The notes: a model not told the origin generated them from the letters alone. Shown: positions 1 through 8,528, counted from the stretch's first letter. The stretch: 12,619 nucleotides of DNA from Verrucomicrobiota bacterium (GCA_017557085.1 JAFZAR010000340.1:1-12619); one strand, 5' to 3'. Translations and numbers: made by a program.

Positions 1-872
1 ATACATGGACAGCGACCGGGCTGAGTGCCAATTCCCTGAGCGGAGAACAGACTTATCAGACAGATCCGCAGGTGGTGAACGGGATCCTTCAGGATCTTGC
101 TAAAACAGAGGTATTGGACGTAACCAAAGAAGTGGTGAATGATTTTTCGGAGTACGGTCTGGACAAACCGTTCCAGAGGATCGTGACGACAGGTTCCAAG
201 GGGGACTTGCAGCAGGTGGATTTTGGTGTCGTAGTCACGAATGAAGATCCGCCGGAGGAAAAAATTTACGTGCGCTGCAAAGAAAACGGAGGATTGTCAC
301 TTCAGACTTCCGTGTACGAGGTATCCGCGAAGGACGCTCTAAAATTCCCCACGGAAGCGTTCCAGCTGTATCCCAGAGATATCATGATTTTCAGCACGAA
401 TGATTTCAGGCAGATGAAATTCCGACTGGGAGATCGTGAGCGCATTATCAGCCGTGAAAAGAAGCGTGTCAAAAACGTAAATGGCAAGAAGGTCGAGGAA
501 TTTTCATACAAGATCAAAGGCTATGATGACACAAAGGAACCGATCCCGGAAGCAGTCATTTTACTGATGGATGAGTTTGCATACCGTCTGGGGGAATTGC
601 GCGCCGACAGTTGGCTCTATATGGGGGACGAAGTCCCTGCCGAGTTTGAAGTGAAAGAGGCGGCCCGTTCTCTGCTGGTGGAATACAAAGTCAATGGCAA
701 GAACGTGGAAAAGGAGATTCTTTTTTCTGATCTCAAAGTGGATCTGATGCCGGTCGGGATCGTTAAGATGAACGGGAAAATGTGGATCTTCAGATTTCCG
801 CCGGCGACGTATGAATACTACGCGGATCTGCTGGGCATTTTGATGGGAAGGGAAGGACTTGGAAAAAAATAA
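1..872 (+). CDS. DUF4340 domain-containing protein, 3' part (5' end outside window)
   Basis: The reading frame is open from the left edge (first whole codon at position 3) to the TAA at 870-872, giving 289 visible residues; the GTG codons at 72 and 75 are internal, not starts. The sequence resembles DUF4340: short beta-rich repeats, a 'YGLDKPF' motif typical of these proteins, then alternating strands ending in 'YEYYADLLG'. DUF4340 proteins are usually encoded beside GldF/GldG-like ABC transporter genes and have an N-terminal membrane anchor, which would lie upstream of this window; that neighbourhood is family knowledge and is not visible here. The molecular role is unknown. The 3' end overlaps the next gene by 14 bp, so the two are probably translationally coupled. 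The family call is by pattern recognition and is fairly secure; function is not assignable. Confidence 0.8.
   Translation, partial: TWTATGLSANSLSGEQTYQTDPQVVNGILQDLAKTEVLDVTKEVVNDFSEYGLDKPFQRIVTTGSKGDLQQVDFGVVVTNEDPPEEKIYVRCKENGGLSLQTSVYEVSAKDALKFPTEAFQLYPRDIMIFSTNDFRQMKFRLGDRERIISREKKRVKNVNGKKVEEFSYKIKGYDDTKEPIPEAVILLMDEFAYRLGELRADSWLYMGDEVPAEFEVKEAARSLLVEYKVNGKNVEKEILFSDLKVDLMPVGIVKMNGKMWIFRFPPATYEYYADLLGILMGREGLGKK
845..861 (+). promoter_or_regulatory. Ribosome-binding site favouring a TTG start for the AsmA-like gene
   Basis: The purine run GGGAAGGGAAGG at 845-856 lies just upstream of a TTG at 859-861. Its first part (845-851) sits 7 bases from the TTG. The alternative in-frame ATG at 877 would leave the run 20 bases away, too far for normal initiation, with only GGAAAA (861-866) nearby. 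This favours TTG 859 with the preceding gene overlapping, but the ATG at 877 remains possible and changes only six residues. Confidence 0.5.
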
Positions 873-3800
873 ACAGATGACTCCGGATAAACCGGAAGCG
901 CGAAAAGGTTTTTGCGATTTCGTGTGCCGGAAACGGAAGATGCTCCGCTGGATCTTTTATCCGGTGTGGGGCATAGTCCTTCTGTTGTGTTTCACTTTTA
1001 TCTGGCTGGCGACGATTGGATTTCCTGATTTCGCGACCAGAGAGATCACCCGGGAATTAAAAGAGCGCGGCTTTGATTTTACCGCACAGAAATTGAAGCT
1101 CTCCTGGAATCTGGGAGTACAGGCGCACGGGCTGAATTTGTCACAGGATAAAGAAGGTTCCGCAAAATTTTATCTGGCTTCCGCGCTGTTGAATTTAGAT
1201 TTCTGGGGATGGATGCACGATCAGGGATTGATAGATTCCATTACGATACAGGAAGCCAACTTGAGCTGGCCGTTAGGTGACAGCCCGGAAGATTCGCTGA
1301 AGATCGAGGAGATATCCGGCGCGATGGCTTTTGATGAGAAAGAGAAAAATGTCTGGACTCTGCGCGATCTGCGGGGGAAACTTTTGAATACCCGGATCCA
1401 GATCGGCGGTGAGATGATCCACGCGAATATGCTTTCTTTCAAACAGAAGAAAGAAAGAGACCCCGAAGCGCTGGAAAGAACACGGCGATTCATCAAAAGG
1501 ATCCTGGATACCTTGCGGACTTTTGATACACAGATCCCGCCCAAACTGATTTTGAATATCCATCTGGACGCGGCGGACTGGCTGGCATCCAGCGCGGATA
1601 TTGTTTTCGATTTGCAGGAGGTGCGGAAGAATCTCGGAATGGGCAAGCACTTCCGAGTCCAGCTGTCATTAGATGATTTTCAGGATGACTCCGCGCAGCG
1701 TGCATTGAAGATCAATGCCAGTCTGATGCAGGTGCAGGGGCCGCAGCTGAATCTTTATCTGGATCAGATCGCGCTGAATGGAGCACTGGTTTTCACCACG
1801 AAAGATATGATCCCGCAAAAATTCGATTTGACCGGCAACGCGGGATGGATCTCGAATCAGGTTTGTCTGGCACAGGATCTCCATTTTGATTTGACGGCAA
1901 AGCGCATCCCCGAAGAAGAAAAGAAAATTTCCATGGCTTTGGATCTGAAAACGGATAACTTTCAGGTTCACGACATCGGCAGCGTGAAACGAGTGGACTT
2001 CCACACGGACTGGGTCGGGAACTGGGATTTTGAGAAAGATGTTTTTGATATTTTCAGTCCAGAGAGGTTCAAGGATTTTGATTTGGTGCATTATCAGGAA
2101 TTGCTGGATCATCCCGATTTTCCCCGGCAGGCGAATGTGCAGTTTCATTTTGCCCAGCCGGAAACGATCTGGGGAAAAATGGATTGGATCGACGTGGATA
2201 TAGATGCCAGTAACAGGGCTCCCGAAGAATACACGCTGTGGAATACAGAGGAATACGGTCCATGGCGCTGGGTGATCCCATTGAAAGTGGATTGTAAATT
2301 GGATTTTGGCGGGATAGACATTTCTGAACCGGAGATCGTTTCCGATCAGATTTCTTTAGAACTGGGATGGGCCGCGCCGACGTTTTCGATCAAGAAGATT
2401 TACTCCGCTCTGCATCATGGCGAGCTGAATTTAGCGGCCGATCTGAATTTGGAAAGCCGTGTAGCTCACGGTAAAGGTGAAATCAATTTCAACGCGCACC
2501 GTATGGCGCACCTGTTGGATGCTCCCGGCCGCCGTTGGCTCTCTCAATACGGATGGAATGAAGATCACCCTCCCACCGTGACCGCTGAGGCAAAAGTGAA
2601 ACTGGCGGAGTGGACGAATCTGAAGCCGGACTGGAAAAACGAGGTGCTGCCTTCGTTGGAGCTGCAGGGACATCTTCAGGGAACGAACGCGAATTTCAGA
2701 GGGATCCCGGCTTTGTCGGCGGAAGGTGATTTTTGTCTGACGAATAATTTCTGGACATTGCCGGATTTCAAAGTCGTTCGTCCGGAGGGGAACCTGATTT
2801 TCACTTATAAGGAAAATTCCACAACACATGATTATTTCTGGGATTTCACAAGCGACTGTAATCCCAAGGCGCTGGGCTCGGTCCTGGGCGAAGGTGCCCA
2901 GAAAGCGCTGGATATGTTTGAATTTACCGAACCGCCGCATATCGAGGCAAAACTCTGGGGCCGCTGGCACGATCTCAGCAAGAGCGGGCTGGACGGAACA
3001 GTGAAGGCGAAAGATTTTGTTTTCCGGGAACAGGCGCTGGAAAGTATATCCTCTCATGTAACCTATACGAACGGACTGGTTCGCGCGACGGGGACAGAGC
3101 TGTTTCTTCCGACGATGCCGGAGCCGTTCACTGTAGATGGAAAAACAAATTTAGTATCGGGTCAAAATCTGAAAGTGGACGAGGTGACCTTCTCCGCGGA
3201 TGATCAGCAGGTTCGCATCACGAACGGAGTCTGTCATCTTTATCCGCGGCTCGTCACACAGATGATAGGACCGGTAACGGATCGTGCCATGGAGAATTAT
3301 CACTTCATCGCGCCGCCGGATGTGATCGTCAACGGGATGATCCCGGTCGAGGAAGCGGAACATTCTTTTATTGATTTTGAATTGGCACAGTCCAAGGGAA
3401 TGAAGTGGTGGAAGATCTATCCTGAAAACCTGACCGGATTGGTGCGCTGGCAAGGAGATCAGTTGTCCCTGACAAATCTGTCGGCGGATTTCCATGGCGG
3501 CAAACTAAAGGGATGGGCCGCGTTTGATTTCACCGAGCAAAAATCCAAAAAAGCTCGAAAGGAAGAAAAAAAGGAAACAGGCGCGGATTTCAAGTTTGAT
3601 GCGAATTTTGAAAACTGTCAGCTCAAGCCTTTCATGGAATGTTTTAACGCCAAGACCAATACATTGGCCGGAACGATGAACGGACGGTTGGTAATAACAG
3701 AGGCGAACACTTCCGACTGGGACAGCTGGAACGGTTATGGTTCCTTGCATATCACGAACGGATTGATCTGGGATATTCCGGTATTCGGATTATTCTCCGG

Positions 3801-4260
3801 ACTGCTGAATGAGATTTCTCCGGGTCTGGGCAATTCTCAGGCGACACGCGGCGGCGGTTCTTTCATCATCACAAATTCCGTTGTTCGCACAGAGGATCTG
3901 GAGATCGCTTCGCCTACTTTCCAAATGCTTTGCAAGGGAACAGTTGATTTCCAAAGAAATTTAGATTCCCAGGTGGATATCGATATTTTCAAAGGCTGGG
4001 GTGATATCGGCAAGGTGATCAATTTCACAACAACACCTTTCCGCCGGGTTTTCCGCTGTTCCGTAAAGGGAACTTTTGAAAAGCCGGAGATCCAGTTCCT
4101 TTATCTGCCCAAGGCCGTTATGACACTGGTCCATCCGGTCAAGTCGTTAAAAGAACTTTTCAATTCTGGCAAGACGAAAGAACTGGAAGAATCGGAGAAA
4201 CCTGCCCCGAAGAGCCAGAATCCTTCCGGCAAACCTTTGGTTCTTCCGCGAAAGGAATAA
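859..4260 (+). CDS. AsmA-like / TamB-related large envelope protein
   Basis: A 1133-residue protein. A basic cytoplasmic N-terminus (about residues 1-30) is followed by one membrane segment (about 31-53, 'WIFYPVWGIVLLLCFTFIWL'). The rest is a very long, beta-strand-rich region with no catalytic motif, as expected for AsmA-family proteins anchored in the inner membrane and spanning the periplasm. Residues 58-95 ('FATREITRELKERGFDF') match the N-terminal AsmA pattern, and about 950-1105 resemble the AsmA-like C-terminal domain ('GSLHITNGLIWDIPVFG', 'GGGSFIITNSVVRTEDLEI'). A lysine/glutamate-rich linker lies near 895-908, and the tail is proline-rich. Family members are implicated in phospholipid transport or outer-membrane homeostasis; a specific cargo cannot be read here. 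It begins inside the DUF4340 gene and ends 19 bp before elbB. Long antisense frames here are coding shadows. Confidence 0.82.
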   Translation: MEKNKQMTPDKPEARKGFCDFVCRKRKMLRWIFYPVWGIVLLLCFTFIWLATIGFPDFATREITRELKERGFDFTAQKLKLSWNLGVQAHGLNLSQDKEGSAKFYLASALLNLDFWGWMHDQGLIDSITIQEANLSWPLGDSPEDSLKIEEISGAMAFDEKEKNVWTLRDLRGKLLNTRIQIGGEMIHANMLSFKQKKERDPEALERTRRFIKRILDTLRTFDTQIPPKLILNIHLDAADWLASSADIVFDLQEVRKNLGMGKHFRVQLSLDDFQDDSAQRALKINASLMQVQGPQLNLYLDQIALNGALVFTTKDMIPQKFDLTGNAGWISNQVCLAQDLHFDLTAKRIPEEEKKISMALDLKTDNFQVHDIGSVKRVDFHTDWVGNWDFEKDVFDIFSPERFKDFDLVHYQELLDHPDFPRQANVQFHFAQPETIWGKMDWIDVDIDASNRAPEEYTLWNTEEYGPWRWVIPLKVDCKLDFGGIDISEPEIVSDQISLELGWAAPTFSIKKIYSALHHGELNLAADLNLESRVAHGKGEINFNAHRMAHLLDAPGRRWLSQYGWNEDHPPTVTAEAKVKLAEWTNLKPDWKNEVLPSLELQGHLQGTNANFRGIPALSAEGDFCLTNNFWTLPDFKVVRPEGNLIFTYKENSTTHDYFWDFTSDCNPKALGSVLGEGAQKALDMFEFTEPPHIEAKLWGRWHDLSKSGLDGTVKAKDFVFREQALESISSHVTYTNGLVRATGTELFLPTMPEPFTVDGKTNLVSGQNLKVDEVTFSADDQQVRITNGVCHLYPRLVTQMIGPVTDRAMENYHFIAPPDVIVNGMIPVEEAEHSFIDFELAQSKGMKWWKIYPENLTGLVRWQGDQLSLTNLSADFHGGKLKGWAAFDFTEQKSKKARKEEKKETGADFKFDANFENCQLKPFMECFNAKTNTLAGTMNGRLVITEANTSDWDSWNGYGSLHITNGLIWDIPVFGLFSGLLNEISPGLGNSQATRGGGSFIITNSVVRTEDLEIASPTFQMLCKGTVDFQRNLDSQVDIDIFKGWGDIGKVINFTTTPFRRVFRCSVKGTFEKPEIQFLYLPKAVMTLVHPVKSLKELFNSGKTKELEESEKPAPKSQNPSGKPLVLPRKE

Positions 4261-4279
4261 AATTTTAAAGATAGATCAA

Positions 4280-4939
4280 ATGATGAAAAAAAGAGTGCTT
4301 GTTATTCTTTCGGGCTGTGGAGTCCGGGATGGTTCTGAGATACACGAAGCCACGCTGATCCTGCTGGCTTTAGACCGTGAGGGAGCGGAAATCTGCTGCG
4401 CGGCTCCTGATATCCCGCAGACCCAGTGTGTAGATCATTACCGTGGGGTTTCAGTCCGGGAAAACCGTAATGTGCTGGCGGAATCCGCGCGCATTGCCCG
4501 CGGCAAGATCGTTCCGTTGACCCAGGTAGATTTATCCCAAATAGACGCGGTCGTCCTTCCCGGCGGACTGGGTGCGGCCACGAATCTCTGCGACTTTGCT
4601 CTGACATCGGGGAGCGTTACCGTGGAGCCTTCAGTCAAGAAGGTCCTGCTGGACGCGCAGGCGGCCGGCAAGCCGATTGGTTTTGCCTGTATCGCGCCTG
4701 TGATCGCGGCAGCTCTCTTTGGCTCAATGGGTGTCCGTTATACAATAGGCAGAGATCAAGGCATCGCGGCACGGCTTGCTTCCACGGGTGCCGTTCATGT
4801 GGAGACCGCTGTCACCGAAACCGCGGTGGATTCCCGTTTGAAGATCGTTTCCACGCCGGCTTATATGCTGGCCGGACGCATCAGCGAGGTGGAAGCGGGT
4901 GTCACGGCGATGGTCCGTGACGTGCTGAAGATGGCCTGA
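4280..4939 (+). CDS. elbB: ElbB-type DJ-1/PfpI superfamily protein (glyoxalase-like)
   Basis: A 219-residue cytoplasmic protein, close to E. coli ElbB in length and in motifs along the whole chain: 'SGCGVRDGSEIHEA' (11-24), 'CAAPD' (40-44), 'TRNVL'-like 'NRNVLAESARIARG' (62-75), 'VLPGGLGAATNL' (92-103) and 'GFACIAP' (134-140). Cys137 sits in the nucleophile elbow of the DJ-1/PfpI fold. E. coli ElbB was long called an isoprenoid biosynthesis protein and has reported weak glyoxalase activity; its physiological substrate is uncertain. Tandem ATG codons at 4280 and 4283 are both possible starts; the upstream sequence has no strong Shine-Dalgarno, only AAAG at 4267-4270. The gene lies 19 bp after the AsmA-like gene and 6 bp before the glycosyltransferase gene, so it is probably co-transcribed with both. 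Confidence 0.9.
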   Translation: MMKKRVLVILSGCGVRDGSEIHEATLILLALDREGAEICCAAPDIPQTQCVDHYRGVSVRENRNVLAESARIARGKIVPLTQVDLSQIDAVVLPGGLGAATNLCDFALTSGSVTVEPSVKKVLLDAQAAGKPIGFACIAPVIAAALFGSMGVRYTIGRDQGIAARLASTGAVHVETAVTETAVDSRLKIVSTPAYMLAGRISEVEAGVTAMVRDVLKMA

Positions 4940-4945
4940 GATCTC

Positions 4946-5884
4946 GTGAAGGAACAGCTGCCAACAGTCACGGTCATTATCCCGGCTCGTCCGGGGAACT
5001 CCCAGGTTCCGGCTGCCGAAGCCGCGCGGCGGATGGATTATCCCGCCGAACTCCTGGAAGTTCTGGTCGTGCGCGGACAGCAGCCTTCCGTCCAGCGAAA
5101 TATGGCCTTGCGTCAAGCCAAGGGTGAACTCATTTATTTTCTGGATGACGATTCCATTCCGGAGAAAGATGCCCTTCGCCGCGGGGCTGAACTTTTCAAA
5201 GACGCGGCCGTCCAGATCATAGGCGGTCCGAATCTTTGTCCGCCGGAGGCTCCTGCCCTGGAGCAGATCTTTGCCTGGACGATGGCCAGCTGGGTCGCGT
5301 TTGGTCCCAGCCGTGCCCGTTATGCTTCGGTAGGTTCTGTCAGACCCACTTCCGAGAAAGAACTCATCCTCTGCAACATGATGGCACGCCGGGAGACCCT
5401 TCTCCGGCTGGGAGGTTTTGATGAGGCGCTTTACCCGAACGAGGAGAACGCCCTCATGGATGAGATCCAGAAGCAGGGGGGCAAACTTCTTTATGATCCC
5501 GGTTTTATTGTTTATCGCCGGCCGCGCCGTTCCTTCCGGGCATTTTGCAAGATGCTGATGACCTATGGCCGCGGCCGTGCCGAGCAGTTCCGTCTCCATC
5601 CGGGGCCGGGTTCTGCGCTGAACCTGATCCCGCCGGCGTTCTGTCTTTTCATTCTGGCCACTCCGTTTGCTCCGCTTTGGGCGGCTCCGCTCTGGGGACT
5701 TTACTGGCTGATCCTGCTGGTGCAGACTCTTTGTATAGGAAAGGGAGTCCGCCGTCTGGGAGTCTTTCCGTTCCTGTTCCTAACCCATCTGCTTTATGGT
5801 TTGGGTTTCTGGAAGGGGCTTTTCACTCATCCAAAGCCTAGACCCCAATCCACTTACGACGCGATAGAGATCAGCCGTCATTGA
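4946..5884 (+). CDS. Family 2 glycosyltransferase with C-terminal membrane segments
   Basis: A 312-residue protein with a GT-A fold catalytic part at the N-terminus: 'TVTVIIPAR' (7-15), the metal/nucleotide site 'YFLDDDS' (Asp67-69), the acceptor-side 'LGGFDE' (155-160), an acidic 'NEENALMDEI' (165-174) in place of the usual ED motif, and a basic 'RRPRRSF' (191-197). Three hydrophobic segments follow (about 228-245, 248-264, 272-290), so the active site should face the cytoplasm on the inner membrane. The sugar and acceptor cannot be told. The segment between strand 2 ('LEVLVV', 37-42) and 'PSVQRN' (47-52) is unusually short and lacks the common acidic pair. The start is GTG at 4946, 6 bp after elbB, with a weak ribosome site; coupling to elbB is likely. 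The local sequence looks GC-richer than the kinase gene that follows. Confidence 0.85.
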   Translation: MKEQLPTVTVIIPARPGNSQVPAAEAARRMDYPAELLEVLVVRGQQPSVQRNMALRQAKGELIYFLDDDSIPEKDALRRGAELFKDAAVQIIGGPNLCPPEAPALEQIFAWTMASWVAFGPSRARYASVGSVRPTSEKELILCNMMARRETLLRLGGFDEALYPNEENALMDEIQKQGGKLLYDPGFIVYRRPRRSFRAFCKMLMTYGRGRAEQFRLHPGPGSALNLIPPAFCLFILATPFAPLWAAPLWGLYWLILLVQTLCIGKGVRRLGVFPFLFLTHLLYGLGFWKGLFTHPKPRPQSTYDAIEISRH

Positions 5885-5923
5885 AGCAGAGCCCGCTGTT
5901 TTATTTGTAAGTATTTTTCTCAC

Positions 5924-5977
5924 TTTTTTGAATCTTTGTGACGGTGCGGTAATACGAAATCGCAGAGATTCAAAGAA
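5924..5977 (+). repeat. Long imperfect inverted repeat / RNA hairpin between glycosyltransferase and kinase genes
   Basis: Bases 5924-5941 pair with 5960-5977 over 18 positions, with an 18-nt loop (5942-5959). Fifteen pairs are Watson-Crick; the three exceptions (5926/5975, 5936/5965, 5939/5962) are all U-G on the plus strand and would be A-C on the minus strand, which favours a plus-strand RNA structure over a DNA operator. It starts 40 nt after the glycosyltransferase stop and ends 5 bp before the -35 box of the next promoter. There is no U-run after it, so it is not a textbook terminator; it may stabilise the 3' end of the upstream message or act with Rho. Confidence 0.6.
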
Positions 5978-5982
5978 ATAGG

Positions 5983-6012
5983 TTGAAATCCTATAACAGA
6001 AATGCATATAAT
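5983..6012 (+). promoter_or_regulatory. Sigma-70-type promoter of the hybrid histidine kinase gene
   Basis: TTGAAA (5983-5988) and a perfect TATAAT (6007-6012) are separated by 18 bp. The predicted start of transcription is about 6019, leaving a leader of about 60 nt before the kinase ATG. The -10 box is preceded by AATGC and followed by AACGTCT (6016-6022), both also found at the DUF362 promoter. The kinase is therefore likely to be expressed independently of the upstream envelope operon. Prediction from sequence only. Confidence 0.7.
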
Positions 6013-6079
6013 ACCAACGTCTGTGTGTTGACTGTCACATGCCAGCGGTCCGGAAACACATTGAAATGCTTTTTTGCTT

Positions 6080-8464
6080 ATGAGTGAGACACTTAAACAA
6101 TTTCAGGCTTATTATGGTGTACTGTCAGAGGGAGTCATTGTTGTCACCAAAGACGGCGAGATCGTTTGGACTAATCCTTTTGCCACTAAAAATTTGCCTG
6201 GTTATCTCGTTGGAGAAAAGTTTCATGACGTTTTTCCGAGCCAGTATTTTCATCAAACGAGGAATAAGAGTATCGCTTGTTTTCGCCGGGGGTCTGTCCA
6301 TATCCACTTTTCTATCGATGAAAACGCCTATCACTCCAGGGTTTATCCCAGCATATTGCATGACATGGGGCAGTCGTTTCCCAAATACCGGATCGCGACA
6401 TTCCGCAAGCTGGAAAAAAACATTGAGGTAGATGAAGATGTAGATCAGCTTTTTTCAGTCATCCTGAGATATATCCCTTGTCAGCTCTTTATTAAGAATC
6501 CCAGCAACCATTTTATTTACACGGTGGCGAACCGTGATTTTCTGGAATACTATAAACTAACTGAAAATCAAGTTGTTGGACATGATGATTTTGAGATCTT
6601 CGATCCGGAAGTCGCCCGCCAGCTGCGTGAAAATGATCTCAAGGTTTGCAGCAATGAAGGTACCATCTTCCGCCTGGATGAAGATATTTCCTTTCAGCGC
6701 AACAGAAAAGATGTCTTTAAGAGTCTGAAAATCGCTTTCAGAAACAGCAAGAATGAGCTGTTGATGTTGGGTATCTGTGTGGATGTCACTGACATGACCC
6801 GTCTGTTCAATCGCGAAAAACTGCTCAATACGTGCATCAATATCTTCATTCAAACCACTGATTTCAGGGCATCTCTGCAAAACATGCTGCAGCTGATCTG
6901 CTTTGATATGAAGGCGGACGAGGCCTTTCTCTGGAAAGTCAATGAAGAGGAAAAATCTTTGGTACTGGAGCATAATTTCACGATGCTGCGGTTTAGGAAC
7001 AGTCAAACGGATCACGTGGCGTATGATCCAAAAAGTCCTCTCTTAAAGAGTATTCTTAGCAAAAAATATGAGCTGGTTCCGTCAAATTCTCCCGAAGTAC
7101 ATGCCTTGTTCGGGGAGGAATTCAAAAAGAAAAATGACGAGAAAGAAAAGCAGATTTTTATTTCATCCATAAAAACTTATGGAGATTTTTCGGGGCTGTT
7201 CGGATTGGTTTTCGATCCGGATCGGGTCCAGTTATGCAAAGAAGACTGTGAAACGCTGGCTGCCTGCGGACATTTGATCGAGGCTATCATGGGACAGATA
7301 GACTCCTATAATCAGGTAGTCCACGCGGCTGAGGTCGCTCAGAAAGCGGATAAAGAGAAGAGCAATTTCCTGGCAACGGTTTCCCATGAGATCCGTACTC
7401 CGCTGAACGCGATCATCGGGTTCTCGCAGCTGCTGAAGGATACTAATATTTCCAAAGATGACAAACTGGAGTACATCAACAATATCATGGTGTCCAGCGA
7501 ATCACTGCTGACACTGATCAATGATATTCTGGATCTCTCCAAGCTGGAAGTGGATCAGATGCCGATCATCCTTTCCGAGACAGACATGTACACTTTCTGC
7601 AAAGATGTCTCTCTGGTATTCACTTACGCTTCAAAGAAAAAGAATCTCCACCTGATCCTGGATATTGATGAGAATATGCCGATCCTTTTTGTGGATAACA
7701 TCCGCATGAGACAGATCTTCTTCAATCTGATCGGCAACGCTGTCAAATTCACGGAAGAAGGCAGTATCACTTTCAAAGCGAAATTTACAAAGAAAACCAG
7801 TTCCGTTGGCGATTTCTTCTGCAGTGTGACCGATACAGGCGTAGGGATCTCTCAGGCGGATATCGAGAAAATCTTCACACCGTTTGTTCAGGTGGAAAAA
7901 ATGAGCGGCAACTACATGGCTGCCCGCAACGGAACGGGATTGGGATTGCCCATTTCCCGGAAACTGGTGGAACGCATGGGAGGAAAGCTGGAAGTTGACA
8001 GTGAGTTAGGCAAAGGCACCTGTTTCTCCTTTACGATCCCCAATGTCAAATACGATGAAAACAGAAGTGTTCAGATCGTCAAAAAACAGACTGTTGCCAA
8101 ATCTTCTTTCACCTTTAAGAACAAGGTTTTGGTTGTAGATGATGTTTTGATGAACCTGAAAGTCATCGCCGCTTTGCTGAATAATCAGAAGGTCAAATAC
8201 AGTATGGCATCCTCCGCCAGTGAGGCTCTGGAACTGATGGAAAAGGAAGAGTACTCATTGGTGATGACAGACTTGTGGATGCCGGAAATGAATGGCATCC
8301 AGCTGGCTCAGGAGATACGCAAGCGCAAATACAAGGCCAAGATCGTTGTCATTACCGCGGACACGGATGCCGGTATTGTCTATAATGATTTCTTTGACAA
8401 TGTCTTGATAAAACCTGTCACCAAAGCGAGTTTAACTAAATTGTTGAACGAAGTAAGCGATTAA
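6080..8464 (+). CDS. Soluble hybrid sensor histidine kinase (PAS-like, PAS, GAF, HisKA, HATPase, receiver)
   Basis: A 794-residue protein from ATG 6080; a TTG at 6074 would add two residues, and neither start has a clear Shine-Dalgarno. Order of domains: PAS-like sensor (about 5-110, 'VIVVTKDGEIVWTNPFA'); second PAS (about 120-235, 'CQLFIKNPSNHFIYTVANRDF'-type core, ending 'CVDVTDMTRL'); GAF-like region (about 245-400); short linker helix; HisKA with phospho-acceptor His436 ('ATVSHEIRTPLNAIIGFS'); HATPase_c with N-box 'NLIGNAVKF', G1 'DTGVGIS', G2 'GTGLGLPIS'; and receiver with Asp687/Asp688, phospho-acceptor Asp731 ('MTDLWMPEMNG') and Lys778. All catalytic residues are present. I see no membrane segment, so it should sense a cytoplasmic signal. 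No Hpt protein or output regulator is adjacent; the phosphate probably passes to partners elsewhere. It has its own promoter and terminator. Confidence 0.95.
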   Translation: MSETLKQFQAYYGVLSEGVIVVTKDGEIVWTNPFATKNLPGYLVGEKFHDVFPSQYFHQTRNKSIACFRRGSVHIHFSIDENAYHSRVYPSILHDMGQSFPKYRIATFRKLEKNIEVDEDVDQLFSVILRYIPCQLFIKNPSNHFIYTVANRDFLEYYKLTENQVVGHDDFEIFDPEVARQLRENDLKVCSNEGTIFRLDEDISFQRNRKDVFKSLKIAFRNSKNELLMLGICVDVTDMTRLFNREKLLNTCINIFIQTTDFRASLQNMLQLICFDMKADEAFLWKVNEEEKSLVLEHNFTMLRFRNSQTDHVAYDPKSPLLKSILSKKYELVPSNSPEVHALFGEEFKKKNDEKEKQIFISSIKTYGDFSGLFGLVFDPDRVQLCKEDCETLAACGHLIEAIMGQIDSYNQVVHAAEVAQKADKEKSNFLATVSHEIRTPLNAIIGFSQLLKDTNISKDDKLEYINNIMVSSESLLTLINDILDLSKLEVDQMPIILSETDMYTFCKDVSLVFTYASKKKNLHLILDIDENMPILFVDNIRMRQIFFNLIGNAVKFTEEGSITFKAKFTKKTSSVGDFFCSVTDTGVGISQADIEKIFTPFVQVEKMSGNYMAARNGTGLGLPISRKLVERMGGKLEVDSELGKGTCFSFTIPNVKYDENRSVQIVKKQTVAKSSFTFKNKVLVVDDVLMNLKVIAALLNNQKVKYSMASSASEALELMEKEEYSLVMTDLWMPEMNGIQLAQEIRKRKYKAKIVVITADTDAGIVYNDFFDNVLIKPVTKASLTKLLNEVSD

Positions 8465-8484
8465 CCGCAAGCCGGTCATCATTT

Positions 8485-8528
8485 AAAGCCACAGAGGAGC
8501 GAACTGTTCCCTGTGGTTTTTATTTTTT
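8485..8528 (+). terminator. Intrinsic terminator between the convergent kinase and larE genes
   Basis: CCACAG (8489-8494) pairs with CTGTGG (8511-8516); the stem extends outward through A-U/G-U pairs and inward, past a bulged A, through GGA/TCC. It is followed by a U-rich run, TTTTTATTTTTT (8517-8528). It ends the kinase transcript 21 nt after its stop codon. The larE stop codon (8520-8522) lies inside the T-run, so for larE the same stem could end transcription from the other side, with a weaker U-tract (CTTTAAA). Confidence 0.85.

Noticed and set aside
72..77. GTG codons at 72 and 75 as the start of the first gene.
   Set aside because: The frame is open to the left edge with DUF4340-like sequence before this point, so the gene begins outside the window.
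2431..3057. Several long minus-strand frames within the AsmA-like gene (for example 2431-3057 and 1669-2148).
   Set aside because: They lie wholly inside a continuous 1133-codon gene and show no domain, membrane segment or ribosome site.
4724..5599. A 291-codon open frame on the minus strand over elbB and the glycosyltransferase gene.
   Set aside because: It spans the boundary of two recognised plus-strand genes and matches no family I know; GC-rich codon use explains the lack of stops.
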